IMG/VR virus record: IMGVR_UViG_3300012228_000003
Coordinates: 1-64,000 of that record
Origin: a virus
Reading direction: 5' to 3' (one strand)
DNA length: 64,000 bases
Shown: piece by piece, positions 36,078-44,713 of the stretch
Layout of the letters: each line of letters opens with the position of its first letter
How positions within the stretch are numbered: position 1 is the first letter of the stretch
The notes under the pieces: model-generated
The model's database searches: none
What the model was told of the DNA's origin: nothing
Seen by the model: only the letters and a program-made list of their open reading frames with translations
Program-made: the position numbers and the translations under genes

Positions 36078-37202
36078 TTACTTCTCCCAGGGCCACTTGC
36101 GACCGTTGCTCTCGAACCACTTGATCGTCCTGCGCAAGGCCTCGTCGAGAGAAGTCAGCTCGTCGAGCAAGCATCCATGAGAGTTGCTAAGGCTTCCGCG
36201 AATCTTCTTCACGTCTGCCTGAAGATGCCATATCTCCCACGGCCTTACCCTTGCCTCGTCCCTCTCGACCTTGACGTCGGCGAACCCCATCAGCTTGCCG
36301 ATCAGCTTAGCGAGGTCATACATCTTGATGCCAGTCTCGCTGCCAAGGTTGTAGACCTCTCCGAACTGCCCGCGCTCCAGCAGCTCGACCGCGATCTTGA
36401 TCGCATCGCCGGCATAGAGGAAGTCGCGGAAGCTGTCGTTGCCGAGGCGGACGACGTTAGTTCCGCCAGGTCCGTAGATGCTCTTCGACCCGCCGCAGGT
36501 GAAACACTCTTTGTGTTCATATCCGGTGGCGGTCGATTCTCTCCTCGTCCCCGTTCGATGGCACTTCATGCAGTATTGCTTGTTCAGTTGACTGATGATC
36601 TCCGGCACGATGTAGGGATGGGTCTCCCTCTCGCCGACGCAGTTGAACTGTCGTAGGGCGATGCACGGTATCTTGGCCTCCCGCCACCGAACTTGCACCC
36701 AGTTGTCCACCGCTGCCTTAGCGACCCCGTAGGAGGAGTGAGGAGTAACAGGGAATCCTTCTCCTATCCTTATATCGTCCTCTTCGGTAGGCTCTACCGT
36801 GAATGGAACATCACCGTATATCTCGGCGCTGCTAACCTGGAGGATGGCCTCGGCACCGGCCTCCTGCGCTGCGTTGATGACCTTCATCGCCCCCATGTAG
36901 TTGACGTCGGCGACGTGGATCGGTCGGGCAAAGGAGACGGGGATGTAGGGATAGGCCGCATAGTTGAAGCAGAACTGCGCTCCGAAGCCATAGAGCAGGC
37001 GCCACAGCCTATCCTCGCTGCCGGTGATGTCGTGGTGCTCGAAGGTAGCCTTCGGATGGACGAACTCCCTGCGGCCTGCGCAGAGGTTGTCGATCACCAA
37101 GACGTCGCAGCCCCGATCCTCGACGAGATGATTGACGAGGTGCGACCCTAGAAAACCTGCACCACCAACGACGACCACATTGCAATCTCGAATCGTTCTC
37201 AC
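36078..37202 (-). CDS. NAD-dependent sugar epimerase/dehydratase with inserted zinc motif
   Basis: This extended SDR enzyme has 374 residues. The cofactor loop is VVVVGGAGFLGSHLVNHL, the catalytic part is VSSAEIYGD then SSYGVAKAAVDNW (Y-x3-K), and the late family motif is FRDFLYAGDAIKI. Between about residues 208 and 240 a Cys4 segment is inserted (YCMKCHRTG and ECFTCGGSK), absent from usual family members and looking like a zinc knuckle. Start is GTG at 37202, overlapping the methyltransferase stop. It likely epimerises or dehydrates a nucleotide sugar. Confidence 0.85.
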   Translation of the reverse strand: MRTIRDCNVVVVGGAGFLGSHLVNHLVEDRGCDVLVIDNLCAGRREFVHPKATFEHHDITGSEDRLWRLLYGFGAQFCFNYAAYPYIPVSFARPIHVADVNYMGAMKVINAAQEAGAEAILQVSSAEIYGDVPFTVEPTEEDDIRIGEGFPVTPHSSYGVAKAAVDNWVQVRWREAKIPCIALRQFNCVGERETHPYIVPEIISQLNKQYCMKCHRTGTRRESTATGYEHKECFTCGGSKSIYGPGGTNVVRLGNDSFRDFLYAGDAIKIAVELLERGQFGEVYNLGSETGIKMYDLAKLIGKLMGFADVKVERDEARVRPWEIWHLQADVKKIRGSLSNSHGCLLDELTSLDEALRRTIKWFESNGRKWPWEK

Positions 37203-37684
37203 AGTATGTCTCCCTTGTCCTCTTCGTCATACTCCAGAAAAAGCACCCGCCGCGACACCCTTATCAACTCCTGCTCCATCAGGTTCCAGACGTCCTCTCC
37301 CAGGTTCCTCTTCATCATCGGGCGTATCGAGATGCAGACGGCCCAGTCGAAGGTGTCGGGGAAGTCCAGCCTGCGCAGGTCGCCGACGACGAACTCTTTG
37401 CGAGGGTGAGTCTGCTGTGCCAGCGCCACGAAGTCCGGCGAGAGGTCGACGCCGAGATACCGCCCGTCCCAGTCCTTCGGCAGCAGGGTCAGGAGCCTCC
37501 CCCACCCACAGCCTGCGTCGAGGATCGAGTCGTGTGGCAAGATTAAATCACTCAGCAGCTTGCGGTGCCTGGCCTCGATGCGCTGCCAGCGGTCGAGTGG
37601 GCAGCGGAACACAGCCTGGTGCAGTTCCTTGGCCTGCTCCAAGCGCTGCCGCCAGTAGTCAGGAGAGAGGATCGGCTCGGTCAC
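37199..37684 (-). CDS. Class I SAM methyltransferase
   Basis: The 161-residue enzyme has motif I SILDAGCGWGRLLTLLP and the following acidic YLGVDLSPDFVALAQ. Start is GTG at 37684 in a GTGA overlap with the glycosyltransferase stop; a longer frame upstream would overlap that gene. It may methylate a sugar or glycan made by this operon. Confidence 0.75.
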   Translation of the reverse strand: MTEPILSPDYWRQRLEQAKELHQAVFRCPLDRWQRIEARHRKLLSDLILPHDSILDAGCGWGRLLTLLPKDWDGRYLGVDLSPDFVALAQQTHPRKEFVVGDLRRLDFPDTFDWAVCISIRPMMKRNLGEDVWNLMEQELIRVSRRVLFLEYDEEDKGDIL

Positions 37685-38646
37685 AGCAGCTTCTCCTTGA
37701 TGGTCTGGACAAGGGTGGCGCAACGGTGACTGTAGGTATGCTTCTTCATAGTCCAGCGATGTGCTTCTCCAGCCAACTGCTCTCTCAGCTTCTCTTCTGA
37801 GAGCCACCTATCGATCACCGCGGTCAGTTCCAACTTTCGATACATTACGAGGGAGAGAGGTTCCTTGTACTGCTGATATAGTCCCTCGCTCCAAGGGTGC
37901 AGTAGGAACCCGCCGAGTCTCAAGACATTGTAAACTCGATTGCTCCAATACCGTTCCGTCACCGGCGAGTCAGGAGCGACGACGATCTTGGCCCTGTTGA
38001 TCTCGTTGGCCAGCGCGACCCCGTGGCAGCCCTTGAGGACGTGCTTGAACTTCTCGCCGTAGCGCTCCCGCAACTCCTTGACGAAGGACTCCCTACCGTA
38101 GCCGAGACCTCCGACGAAGAGGACGTCGACCGGTCGGACGACTTGAGGGCTGACGAACTCATAGTCCTCTGGTTTGTAGACCAGTTCCCTCATCCACTGC
38201 TGACCCTTAGCATTGCTCTTGATCCTAACATCTCGAACATAGTCGAAGGTCCCATCGCACGGCCTCTCGTCGGCCCCCTGGGTCAGCCAGTGCAGCTTGC
38301 CGGTCTTGTCCTGAGCCACCCAGTCACCGTCGGTCAGGAACCCCAAGTCGCAGATCGCGGTCAGCTCGGTCATCCACTTCCTGCGCTGGCTATGGCGCTG
38401 ACCGCCCTCCGGCCAATCAATGAGATCAAAACACCAGAACACCTTTGGTATCTTGACCTGGCGCAGGGCGAAGAGGTCGTGCCAGTGATGGCAGAGCAGG
38501 AAGTCGGCCTGGAGGTTCGAGACCCCCTTGGTGTAAGATTCCATGACCCTAACGACCTCGTGGCCGAGTTTCTCCAGGGCGAAGTGAATCGCGCCCTCGT
38601 CGTCATTGCCACCTGAGTCATGCTTGCCGACGTAGACGATCTTCAT
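37681..38646 (-). CDS. Glycosyltransferase, CgeB/GT1-like
   Basis: The 321-residue protein starts MKIVYVGKHDSGGNDDEGAI and has the two-domain GT-B look: VDVLFVGGLGYGRESFVKEL opens the second domain, with VVAPDSPVTERYWSNRVYNV and LRLGGFLLHPWSEGLYQQY near the donor site, resembling CgeB/YkvP-like transferases. It is coupled to both neighbours by 4-base overlaps. The acceptor is unknown. Confidence 0.75.
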   Translation of the reverse strand: MKIVYVGKHDSGGNDDEGAIHFALEKLGHEVVRVMESYTKGVSNLQADFLLCHHWHDLFALRQVKIPKVFWCFDLIDWPEGGQRHSQRRKWMTELTAICDLGFLTDGDWVAQDKTGKLHWLTQGADERPCDGTFDYVRDVRIKSNAKGQQWMRELVYKPEDYEFVSPQVVRPVDVLFVGGLGYGRESFVKELRERYGEKFKHVLKGCHGVALANEINRAKIVVAPDSPVTERYWSNRVYNVLRLGGFLLHPWSEGLYQQYKEPLSLVMYRKLELTAVIDRWLSEEKLREQLAGEAHRWTMKKHTYSHRCATLVQTIKEKLL

Positions 38647-39695
38647 TGACCCAGCACCTCAAGGTATTTCGGTTTCAGCGCGTCCCACGAGTTCTCCTCG
38701 GCCCACTGCCTGCCCTGGCGAGAGTACTCGGAGATATCGCGACCGTACCACTCGTCGATCTTCGATGCTATGTCCTTCGGGTCGATGATCGCCTCGTCGA
38801 ACTCTCGGCACCGGGTGGCAACCCTTGCCTTTTGGTATCCCGACGGCTTGACGAGAGGCTCAGTCGGCAGCCAGGCGTTGATCGGGAACCTGTCGGTTGC
38901 CATCACCAGCATGCCAGATGCATGCGCCTCTTGGAGAGGGAGGGACAGGCCATTGAAGCGCTCTGGAAATATAAATACATCGCCTTCAGAGTATAGGTCT
39001 TCGTATGGAACTGTTCCGGACCGCCAGTGGAGATTCCTACCTCGATGTCCGCTACCTTCTCCTTCTGCCTGAGTCCTAACGATCAACTTGGCTCCTGACT
39101 TGACGTATTGCATCGCTGCGTATAATTCAGCGGTTCCATTCCTGCCCCTCAGACCTCCATGACCAGCATTGTGCACAAAGACCTCGGCAGTTTCTCGCAA
39201 GCGCCATCGAGAGGCTACGGCTCTCGGAACGGGGACGGGAAGGAAGACGCTTCGAGTGCTGACAGGAATTAGAATCCTGTTGCCAAGCTGATCCTTGCCT
39301 ACCTTGTGCGTCTGCCAATGACCGTCTGGGTAGCATTGGAGGTCTAACAGTGACGGACAGATGAAGTGGTCGGGGTGCGCTGGTAGTGGATCAGGCATAC
39401 ATTCATACATCGGGCATAAGAACGTCTTGACACCAGCATCTCGACAAGCTGCGATCAGGCTCCAGTTGAATGGAGTCTCGAAGAACAATATCACATCCAT
39501 CGCCAGGCAGAAGGCCAGCAGCGCGGGATCGTTGAGGTTGCCGATCCGGGGGGAGTTCGGATACCACTCATCATGTTCCGGTCGCCGTCCGTGCCTAATG
39601 ACGGCTACGTCGGTGATGATCCCTTCGTCGTAGAAGTCCTTGGCGAGGATGCCGAGGCCCTGATCCGTCGAAAAACATAAAGTCCCGATCTTCAT
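38643..39695 (-). CDS. Glycosyltransferase, GT4-like
   Basis: The 350-residue protein has a GT-B C-terminal domain with VFIFPERFNGLSLPLQEAHA followed by SGMLVMATDR, the usual E-x7-E donor-binding region of GT4 enzymes. It is coupled by ATGA to a 58-codon gene upstream. It is one of four transferases in this part of the genome. Confidence 0.8.
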   Translation of the reverse strand: MKIGTLCFSTDQGLGILAKDFYDEGIITDVAVIRHGRRPEHDEWYPNSPRIGNLNDPALLAFCLAMDVILFFETPFNWSLIAACRDAGVKTFLCPMYECMPDPLPAHPDHFICPSLLDLQCYPDGHWQTHKVGKDQLGNRILIPVSTRSVFLPVPVPRAVASRWRLRETAEVFVHNAGHGGLRGRNGTAELYAAMQYVKSGAKLIVRTQAEGEGSGHRGRNLHWRSGTVPYEDLYSEGDVFIFPERFNGLSLPLQEAHASGMLVMATDRFPINAWLPTEPLVKPSGYQKARVATRCREFDEAIIDPKDIASKIDEWYGRDISEYSRQGRQWAEENSWDALKPKYLEVLGQ

Positions 39696-39868
39696 CTTTT
39701 CTTTCTCCTACCTTCCCGATAAGCCTTGCAAAGAGAGAAGACCGTCTTGAGCTTATGCAGATCAGTTAGGGGTTGAAGAATTTTGCGTCTCTTCCAAGCT
39801 GCTCTCAGCTTAGCTCGATGCCCCGGAGTTTTGTTCTTGTCTCCAAGAGCCGTCTGAATCTCACTCAT
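39692..39868 (-). CDS. Small basic protein
   Basis: A 58-codon gene starts MSEIQTALGDKNKTPGHRAK at 39868, continues LRAAWKRRKIL and ends in a Lys/Arg-rich tail. It has ATGA overlaps on both sides, so it is very likely translated. The TPGHRAKLRAAWKRR part recalls a NUMOD-type DNA-binding helix, but this is weak. Confidence 0.5.
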   Translation of the reverse strand: MSEIQTALGDKNKTPGHRAKLRAAWKRRKILQPLTDLHKLKTVFSLCKAYREGRRKKR

Positions 39869-40086
39869 CTTCTCGCGATGTGAAAGTCAACTATTCCTTG
39901 CAGCTTGTTCAGCCTCTCCACCATCGCCGCGTGCGAGGACCGGAGGGCGGCGAGTTCGGCAGCGAGGTGGCGAAGCATTGCGGCAGCTTCACGCAGGCCG
40001 CTATACTTGATTGGCCTGTCGCCAGCACATCCTTCAAGGTATGCCGCCACCTTCTCCTTCACCTCGATGAGGTCTTTATTGTTCAC
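39865..40086 (-). CDS. Small coiled-coil protein
   Basis: The 73-residue helical protein reads MNNKDLIEVKEKVAAYLEGC and later AAELAALRSSHAAMVERLNK, with heptad spacing. ATGA overlaps join it to both neighbours. Function is unknown. Confidence 0.5.
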   Translation of the reverse strand: MNNKDLIEVKEKVAAYLEGCAGDRPIKYSGLREAAAMLRHLAAELAALRSSHAAMVERLNKLQGIVDFHIARR

Positions 40087-40409
40087 AGCGGACCCCCCGA
40101 AGATCGAACGTACATGACTGCGTCGGCTCCGTTCTCAGCTCCGTAGAACCTGCGCAGGACTCCAGCCACCTCGAACCCGCAGGACTCGTAGAACTGCTGG
40201 GCGACCTCGTTCGTAGTCCTGGTGATCGCGAAGACCCTCTTGCCCGGCCCGACGTCTTGGAAGAGAGTAGTCAGCAGTTGCTTGCCGATTCCCCGGCGCC
40301 GATGCTCCGAGGTCACTGAGATGTCGAATATCTCCACGGTCCCTCCCCCGCCCTCTCGATAGACGAGGAAGTCTTGAGACCCCAAGAATATGGTGACGTC
40401 GGTCTTCAT
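40083..40409 (-). CDS. GNAT-family acetyltransferase
   Basis: The 108-residue enzyme has the acetyl-CoA loop SEHRRRGIGKQLLTTLF (R/Q-x2-G-x-G/A) and the late motif AQQFYESCGFEVAG. The start ATG 40409 overlaps the upstream stop as ATGA. In a sugar operon an amino-sugar N-acetyltransferase is the natural guess; self-standing protein acetylation is the alternative. Confidence 0.75.
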   Translation of the reverse strand: MKTDVTIFLGSQDFLVYREGGGGTVEIFDISVTSEHRRRGIGKQLLTTLFQDVGPGKRVFAITRTTNEVAQQFYESCGFEVAGVLRRFYGAENGADAVMYVRSSGGPL

Positions 40410-40927
40410 TGGAGTATCCACACTGCCAGCCTCTCGACTCGGTCGGTCCACTGACCGAGGGCCTCGACTGCCGCCCTCTTGACCTGGAATCCTCCGCCGG
40501 AGTCGTTGACATCATGGACCGCGATGACCTTGGCTCCGCACGCTTGAGCCTTCTCGATCTGGACGATGGTCCCGTCGTAGGAATGCTCTCCGTCGAGATA
40601 GGCAAACTCGACCGGCCTGACCTCCCACTCCTCTATTGGCTGCTTGAAGAGGACCGCATGGAACAGTTCTCTGCTGCGCATGTTGACGTGCCAAGCCTCC
40701 TCGATCTTGTCACCGTCCGTTGCCGTATCCTCTCGGTCGAAGGGGTCAACGCAGTAGAGCGGCCTGCCAAAGGAAGCAAGCAGAACTGAGCTGCGGCCCT
40801 CGTAGCAGCCGACTTCGAGAATCGGTCCCTGCATTTGAGAGCAATGCCAGTAGAGCAAGGAGGCCTCGTTCTTGGAGAGCCATCCGTTGCCAGGCAGGGT
40901 CTCATAGATTTCGGCGAAGGTCTTCAT
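40406..40927 (-). CDS. Class I SAM methyltransferase, Methyltransf_24-like
   Basis: The 173-residue protein has ILEVGCYEGRSSVLLA (motif I), YCVDPFDRED and VEFAYLDGEHSYDGT, the pattern of small methyltransferases in glycan and cephalosporin-hydroxylase-like families. It is coupled by ATGA to the dehydrogenase. The sugar or methyl acceptor is unknown. Confidence 0.7.
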   Translation of the reverse strand: MKTFAEIYETLPGNGWLSKNEASLLYWHCSQMQGPILEVGCYEGRSSVLLASFGRPLYCVDPFDREDTATDGDKIEEAWHVNMRSRELFHAVLFKQPIEEWEVRPVEFAYLDGEHSYDGTIVQIEKAQACGAKVIAVHDVNDSGGGFQVKRAAVEALGQWTDRVERLAVWILQ

Positions 40928-41820
40928 GTTCTCTCCCTGTCGATGAGGTTTCTGTCATAGGCTCCAGCGCTCATGTCAGCTCGGAGGTCATTGGTCAAGA
41001 GCTGGAAGGCGAACGAGGCAAGGTCCTTTGGCAAGCAGGTTCCGCCGAAGCCTCGCTTGCCGTCAGGTCCAGGGACTTGAGTGTGCATCGGATTGATCCA
41101 GCCCCCCGCGAGAAGAGCCTTGACGCACCGCTCCCAGTCAAGTCCCTTGAGGTCGGAGAAGGTCCGAGCCTCGTTGAAGAAGGCTATCTTGACGGCGCTG
41201 AAGGCGTTCTGGAGCAGCTTGACGAACTCGCTCTCGTCGGAGGACATCTCGAATATCTGTGCAGCTCGGTCGCCAGAGCCTTCACAAGCGTAGCATTCTG
41301 GCAATCCGCCTTGCTTCAGATATCCAAGTCCACCACACTCTTCACAGTCACCTTTGAAAGTAAAGGTCTCCTTGTACAGATCGTGCAGCGATTTCGCTCT
41401 CGTCAATGGGTTCGGGCCAGGATATCCTATCACCATCCTTGTCGGATTGCAGGCATCTTCCTTCGCGGTTCTTGCTGTAAGGAACTCCGGGGAGTGGACC
41501 AGATTCGGCAGGTCGAAAGTCTCTCGCGCCTTGCGAGTGTAACCGACCGGGACGGTAGAGCGCAAGACGAAGTTGGCCTTCTCGAATCTTGAGGGAAGTC
41601 CATACTCAAAGAAGCTGTCAATCGCGGTAGTGTCGCACTCCATCGAGTCCTCCTTCTGTGGGGTCGGGAGGCAGATGAAGATGATGCCGCTCTCCAAGAC
41701 GTCGGAGAGTTGATGGGTCTCTCGGCTGCGCAGGCGGTCCGTAATCCTGATTTCGTGATCCTTGAAAGCCTCGGCAGTGGCGCCGCCGACGACTCCGTTG
41801 CCGATGATGCCGATGATCAT
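40924..41820 (-). CDS. UDP-sugar dehydrogenase-like protein with inserted zinc motif
   Basis: The 298-residue protein has the Rossmann loop IIGIIGNGVVGGATAEAF, VLRSTVPVGYT, VHSPEFLTARTA and the catalytic Cys segment FGGTCLPKDLASF of UDP-glucose/GDP-mannose dehydrogenases. It is shorter than the usual 400 residues and lacks the C-terminal domain. Between about residues 165 and 190 it carries CEECGGLG and CYACEGSG, two exact DnaJ-type CxxCxGxG motifs not found in the family. Start ATG 41820 overlaps the upstream stop by ATGA. Confidence 0.8.
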   Translation of the reverse strand: MIIGIIGNGVVGGATAEAFKDHEIRITDRLRSRETHQLSDVLESGIIFICLPTPQKEDSMECDTTAIDSFFEYGLPSRFEKANFVLRSTVPVGYTRKARETFDLPNLVHSPEFLTARTAKEDACNPTRMVIGYPGPNPLTRAKSLHDLYKETFTFKGDCEECGGLGYLKQGGLPECYACEGSGDRAAQIFEMSSDESEFVKLLQNAFSAVKIAFFNEARTFSDLKGLDWERCVKALLAGGWINPMHTQVPGPDGKRGFGGTCLPKDLASFAFQLLTNDLRADMSAGAYDRNLIDRERT

Positions 41821-42047
41821 AAAAGTACCTCTGGAAACTTTTTCATTAACTCGTCGATCAATCCTTCGGGAGCTTGATTTTCTGCTCGCCAACCTCTATC
41901 GTATTGATAGAACCTTCTATCGCTCGCCAGTACGCTTAGCTTGGAGACCCTACCCATCCTGATACCAAATATACTAGGACTATCGTAGACCTTAGCCTCG
42001 CACTTCCATACGACATCATCCCAAGTCAAGTCAAAATTAGTCCACAT
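41817..42047 (-). CDS. Small unknown protein in the sugar operon
   Basis: The 76-residue product starts MWTNFDLTWDDVVWKCEAKV at 42047, with AAGGAGG upstream and a TGATG overlap to the preceding gene. It is beta-rich with a helical end (GLIDELMKKFPEVLL). No family is recognised. Confidence 0.5.
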   Translation of the reverse strand: MWTNFDLTWDDVVWKCEAKVYDSPSIFGIRMGRVSKLSVLASDRRFYQYDRGWRAENQAPEGLIDELMKKFPEVLL

Positions 42048-42157
42048 CACAAGAACCTCCTTGCCAACTCGATCAGAGTGGCGACGTTGATGACGGCGAT
42101 CCATCCCCAGACGATGAGGATGACGGCATACCAGACTTTGTCGTCGATGTGCTTCAT
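42047..42157 (-). CDS. 36-residue membrane peptide
   Basis: One transmembrane helix is visible (VWYAVILIVWGWIAVINVAT) with short charged ends. It overlaps the glycosyltransferase stop by ATGA and the next start by TGATG, so it is almost certainly translated. Function is unknown; a membrane anchor for the sugar enzymes or exclusion is possible. Confidence 0.5.
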   Translation of the reverse strand: MKHIDDKVWYAVILIVWGWIAVINVATLIELARRFL

Positions 42158-43251
42158 CGAAATCTCTCCATGAACTTCGAGAGCGAGGCGACGTCCGCTG
42201 AGCGATCCTTGCTCCACATCAGCTCCAGCAGCCTCGCTCGCCCGGCCTGCCCAATAGCCTGATTATAACCCGGCTCCTTGAGCGCTTCGAGATGCCCCTC
42301 GATCTCGGCGGCGCAGGAGACGACCTCCTCCGGCGAGAGGGCATCGTGGGTCTCCCGGTCGAAGACCAGGCAGGTCTCTCCTGGGATGAAGAGGTCCTCC
42401 ATCCTATTGCGCCAGATCAGCCGGCGGGAGCAGATGACCGGACAGCCTGCTGCGAGGGACTCGTATAGCGCGTAACCTGGGGCGTCGCTGCTCTTGAGGT
42501 GGACAGTGGCGACCGCCCTGCTGAGCAGCTTCGGAATCTCTCGGTGCTGAACCAGGCCGTCGGGTGAGGAGACTCCGTGACACTTGACTCCGAGGGCACG
42601 GATGCTGGGGATCAACGCACCATAGCCCCAGCCGTGGAGGTTATGGATCAGGCAGATCGGCGCCTCGAAGGGAGCATGACGAAGGACTGAGTATTCGTTG
42701 AAGCGATGGAAGGGAGGCCAGCAGGCGTAGGCACTAGCCCTCCAAGGAGCATATATTGGCGGGGGCGTATAGACTCCTGCACAATTGTAATGTCCCTGAG
42801 TCGGGTCTGGGTTGCCGCACATCTTGTCTCGATACCACAAGTTCGGCGTCAGGATCGGGCAGCCGGGGTTGATCTCGTCGCCGCAGTCCTCACCGGAGGG
42901 CTTGATGACGTGCTCCGGCTTGCCGCCGTTGATTCGATACCAGCAGACCTTGCCTGCCAGGTTCGGCCAGCGCTTGGTCACCAAGGGTCCGTTGCGATGG
43001 GCCTTGACGTCGAAGTAGATCACGTCGGTGCGAGACATGTCGGCACTGCTGGCCAGGGGCAGAGGCATCGGAGACTCATATCCCCAGCCCTTGACCAGAG
43101 ACTCGATGTCGAGGACGGTGTCGCAACCGATGGACCGAAGCTCACGTTTCAATGCTTCGTTTGGCAGCAGGCAATCGATGCCGACCGACCGGAGCATCAC
43201 GACAAGAGATTCCAACGGACCGGTATCAGCGACTTGCAAGATTGCTTTCAT
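42154..43251 (-). CDS. Glycosyltransferase-like protein, first gene of the sugar operon
   Basis: The 365-residue protein has a GT-B-like C-terminal half with PGYALYESLAAGCPVICSRR and LFIPGETCLVFDRETHDALS, matching the donor region of GT4-like enzymes. The N-terminal half includes a Cys/Pro-rich loop around GHYNCAGVYTPPPIYAPW. AAAGGAAG precedes ATG 43251. It opens an operon of 14 tightly overlapping genes. Confidence 0.7.
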   Translation of the reverse strand: MKAILQVADTGPLESLVVMLRSVGIDCLLPNEALKRELRSIGCDTVLDIESLVKGWGYESPMPLPLASSADMSRTDVIYFDVKAHRNGPLVTKRWPNLAGKVCWYRINGGKPEHVIKPSGEDCGDEINPGCPILTPNLWYRDKMCGNPDPTQGHYNCAGVYTPPPIYAPWRASAYACWPPFHRFNEYSVLRHAPFEAPICLIHNLHGWGYGALIPSIRALGVKCHGVSSPDGLVQHREIPKLLSRAVATVHLKSSDAPGYALYESLAAGCPVICSRRLIWRNRMEDLFIPGETCLVFDRETHDALSPEEVVSCAAEIEGHLEALKEPGYNQAIGQAGRARLLELMWSKDRSADVASLSKFMERFR

Positions 43252-43609
43252 CAGGCTTCCTTTGTTCGAGAGGTTCGCTTGCCTCTCTTGACTCTATCTC
43301 TTGAAAGGATCGGCGAAAAATGGCCTCTCGAACTACACCCCACCCATCCCTACCTTTAGGTAGGTTAGAAAAGCAAGGCCCGCTCTCAGGAAGTATCGGT
43401 TTGCTCCGAAGAGGTCCGAATGCTTTTTAGAGGTTTCGGTTCATCACCGCAGACTCAGGCCGCAAAGCCTGAACCCCCTTATAGAGGGCCGGGACGCTGG
43501 TGGGGAAGGCGACATCGATTAGCCGCTCGTAGCCCGGAGAAACCTGAGAGTTGAGAAGCGATTTCGTTCATCAGCTTCCCCCTTGCTCTTTCTATTCTAT
43601 CAAAAGATT
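43252..43609 (-). other. Intergenic region upstream of the sugar operon
   Basis: This 358-bp stretch has no convincing gene. It holds hairpins CCTACC-TTTA-GGTAGG (near 43371) and TCAGGC-CGCAAA-GCCTGA (near 43455), either of which may regulate or terminate transcription from the virion genes. A 30-codon frame at 43479-43571 (MNEIASQLSGFSGLRAANRC) with a weak AAGGGGG before it is possible but unsupported. No tRNA or clear promoter is found. Confidence 0.4.
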
Positions 43610-44713
43610 CTAAGGGGCCTTCGCAAGCTCTCTCTGCCCCTCCCGGTAAATCTCCAAGAGGTCGAAGTCCTCTCCCCGGAAAGAGGTCGCCTGCTTGTGC
43701 GGCTTGTTGCCCATTGAGCTGACCTCTCCGGTGTGCTGCACCAGCGAGGGATTGTGGACGTACTCTCGCCAACCGGCCTTGCGCATCGAGTCGACGATCC
43801 CGCCGTCGACTGCCTTGTGCCCCCGGTTCGCGTCCATCGGCCTGCCGACCATGTGCTCCGAGGTCAGCAGCGCCAAGACCGCCTCCCGGTTGAAGACCAG
43901 CGCCACTGCCCCCCTGCCGAACTGGTTCGAGAGATGCCAGCCGTGTCGCTGCCTGCCGGTCTGACCCTCAGTCGGGATGATCGACTGGTTCGAGGGCATC
44001 GTGTAGAGGTTCAGGTATCCCCTCTCCCTGCCGTCCTTGCCGTCGGGGTAGGAGGTTTCGAGATATACCCTCAGATTTCGTGATGTGACGAAGTCGTCCT
44101 GGAAGATCGCATAGCGCTGAGCTTGAGGGTTCCTGATGAATATCTCAGAGAGGGTCAAGACCCAGTTCCCGTGCGTGCGAATCTTGGGGGACCTGAAGGT
44201 CATCTCAAGACCAAATCTCTCCCACTCTCGACCCCCTGCGCAGCCGTCGACGAACAGCCTCGGCGCGTCGAAGCCTCCAACCTTGAGAGATGCCAGCGTC
44301 CTCGGCAGCAGGTCATCTCGACGCTCTAGGACCGTCGTCACGCCATATGCCCATATCAGCGAGGCTGAGTGAGGCGCTGGAGTCGGCGAGGTCTCCGACG
44401 TCTGCGCCGCTGCTTTGAGCAACTTCTCATGACCTTCGCTCCTCTCCTGACGATGCAGGCAGGGAGAGTAGAGATTCGTCTGCGGGTCGACATTCCCATT
44501 GCAGCAGGCGACTCCTGGAGCGGCCTTGACGAGGGTGCAGCAACCAAGGACTGCGCACTCGAAGAGCTTTAGCTCGACTCGGCCCCGGCAGGTTGGGCAG
44601 GTCACTGTCTCTCTAGTATCCGGTCCCAGGTAGACGCAGGAGCCTGGCAGAGTGCTCTTCCTGGCATCGAGCCTTGCTTGCAACTGAGCAGTCCTCTTTT
44701 CCAGGTGGGTCAT
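43610..44713 (-). CDS. GT-A-like glycosyltransferase with N-terminal Cys-rich domain
   Basis: The 367-residue protein begins with a coiled stretch and a Cys-rich part (TCPTCRGRVELKLFECAVLG, CCTLVKAAPGVACCNGN). The rest looks like a GT-A transferase: WAYGVTTVLERRDDLLPRTL, the acidic RYAIFQDDFVTSR, and VDGGIVDSMRKAGWREYVHN near the end. It overlaps the virion gene at 44710 by ATGA, so it may glycosylate a virion protein. Confidence 0.65.
   Translation of the reverse strand: MTHLEKRTAQLQARLDARKSTLPGSCVYLGPDTRETVTCPTCRGRVELKLFECAVLGCCTLVKAAPGVACCNGNVDPQTNLYSPCLHRQERSEGHEKLLKAAAQTSETSPTPAPHSASLIWAYGVTTVLERRDDLLPRTLASLKVGGFDAPRLFVDGCAGGREWERFGLEMTFRSPKIRTHGNWVLTLSEIFIRNPQAQRYAIFQDDFVTSRNLRVYLETSYPDGKDGRERGYLNLYTMPSNQSIIPTEGQTGRQRHGWHLSNQFGRGAVALVFNREAVLALLTSEHMVGRPMDANRGHKAVDGGIVDSMRKAGWREYVHNPSLVQHTGEVSSMGNKPHKQATSFRGEDFDLLEIYREGQRELAKAP

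Noticed and set aside
43252-43609. tRNA gene in the longest intergenic stretch
   Set aside because: Hairpins and a GGTTC-like string are present, but no cloverleaf with anticodon and T-arm in the right order can be drawn.
43479-43772. 97-codon minus-strand frame overlapping the Cys-rich glycosyltransferase
   Set aside because: Most of it is a frame shadow of the transferase; only the last 30 codons lie in open intergenic sequence and have a weak start.
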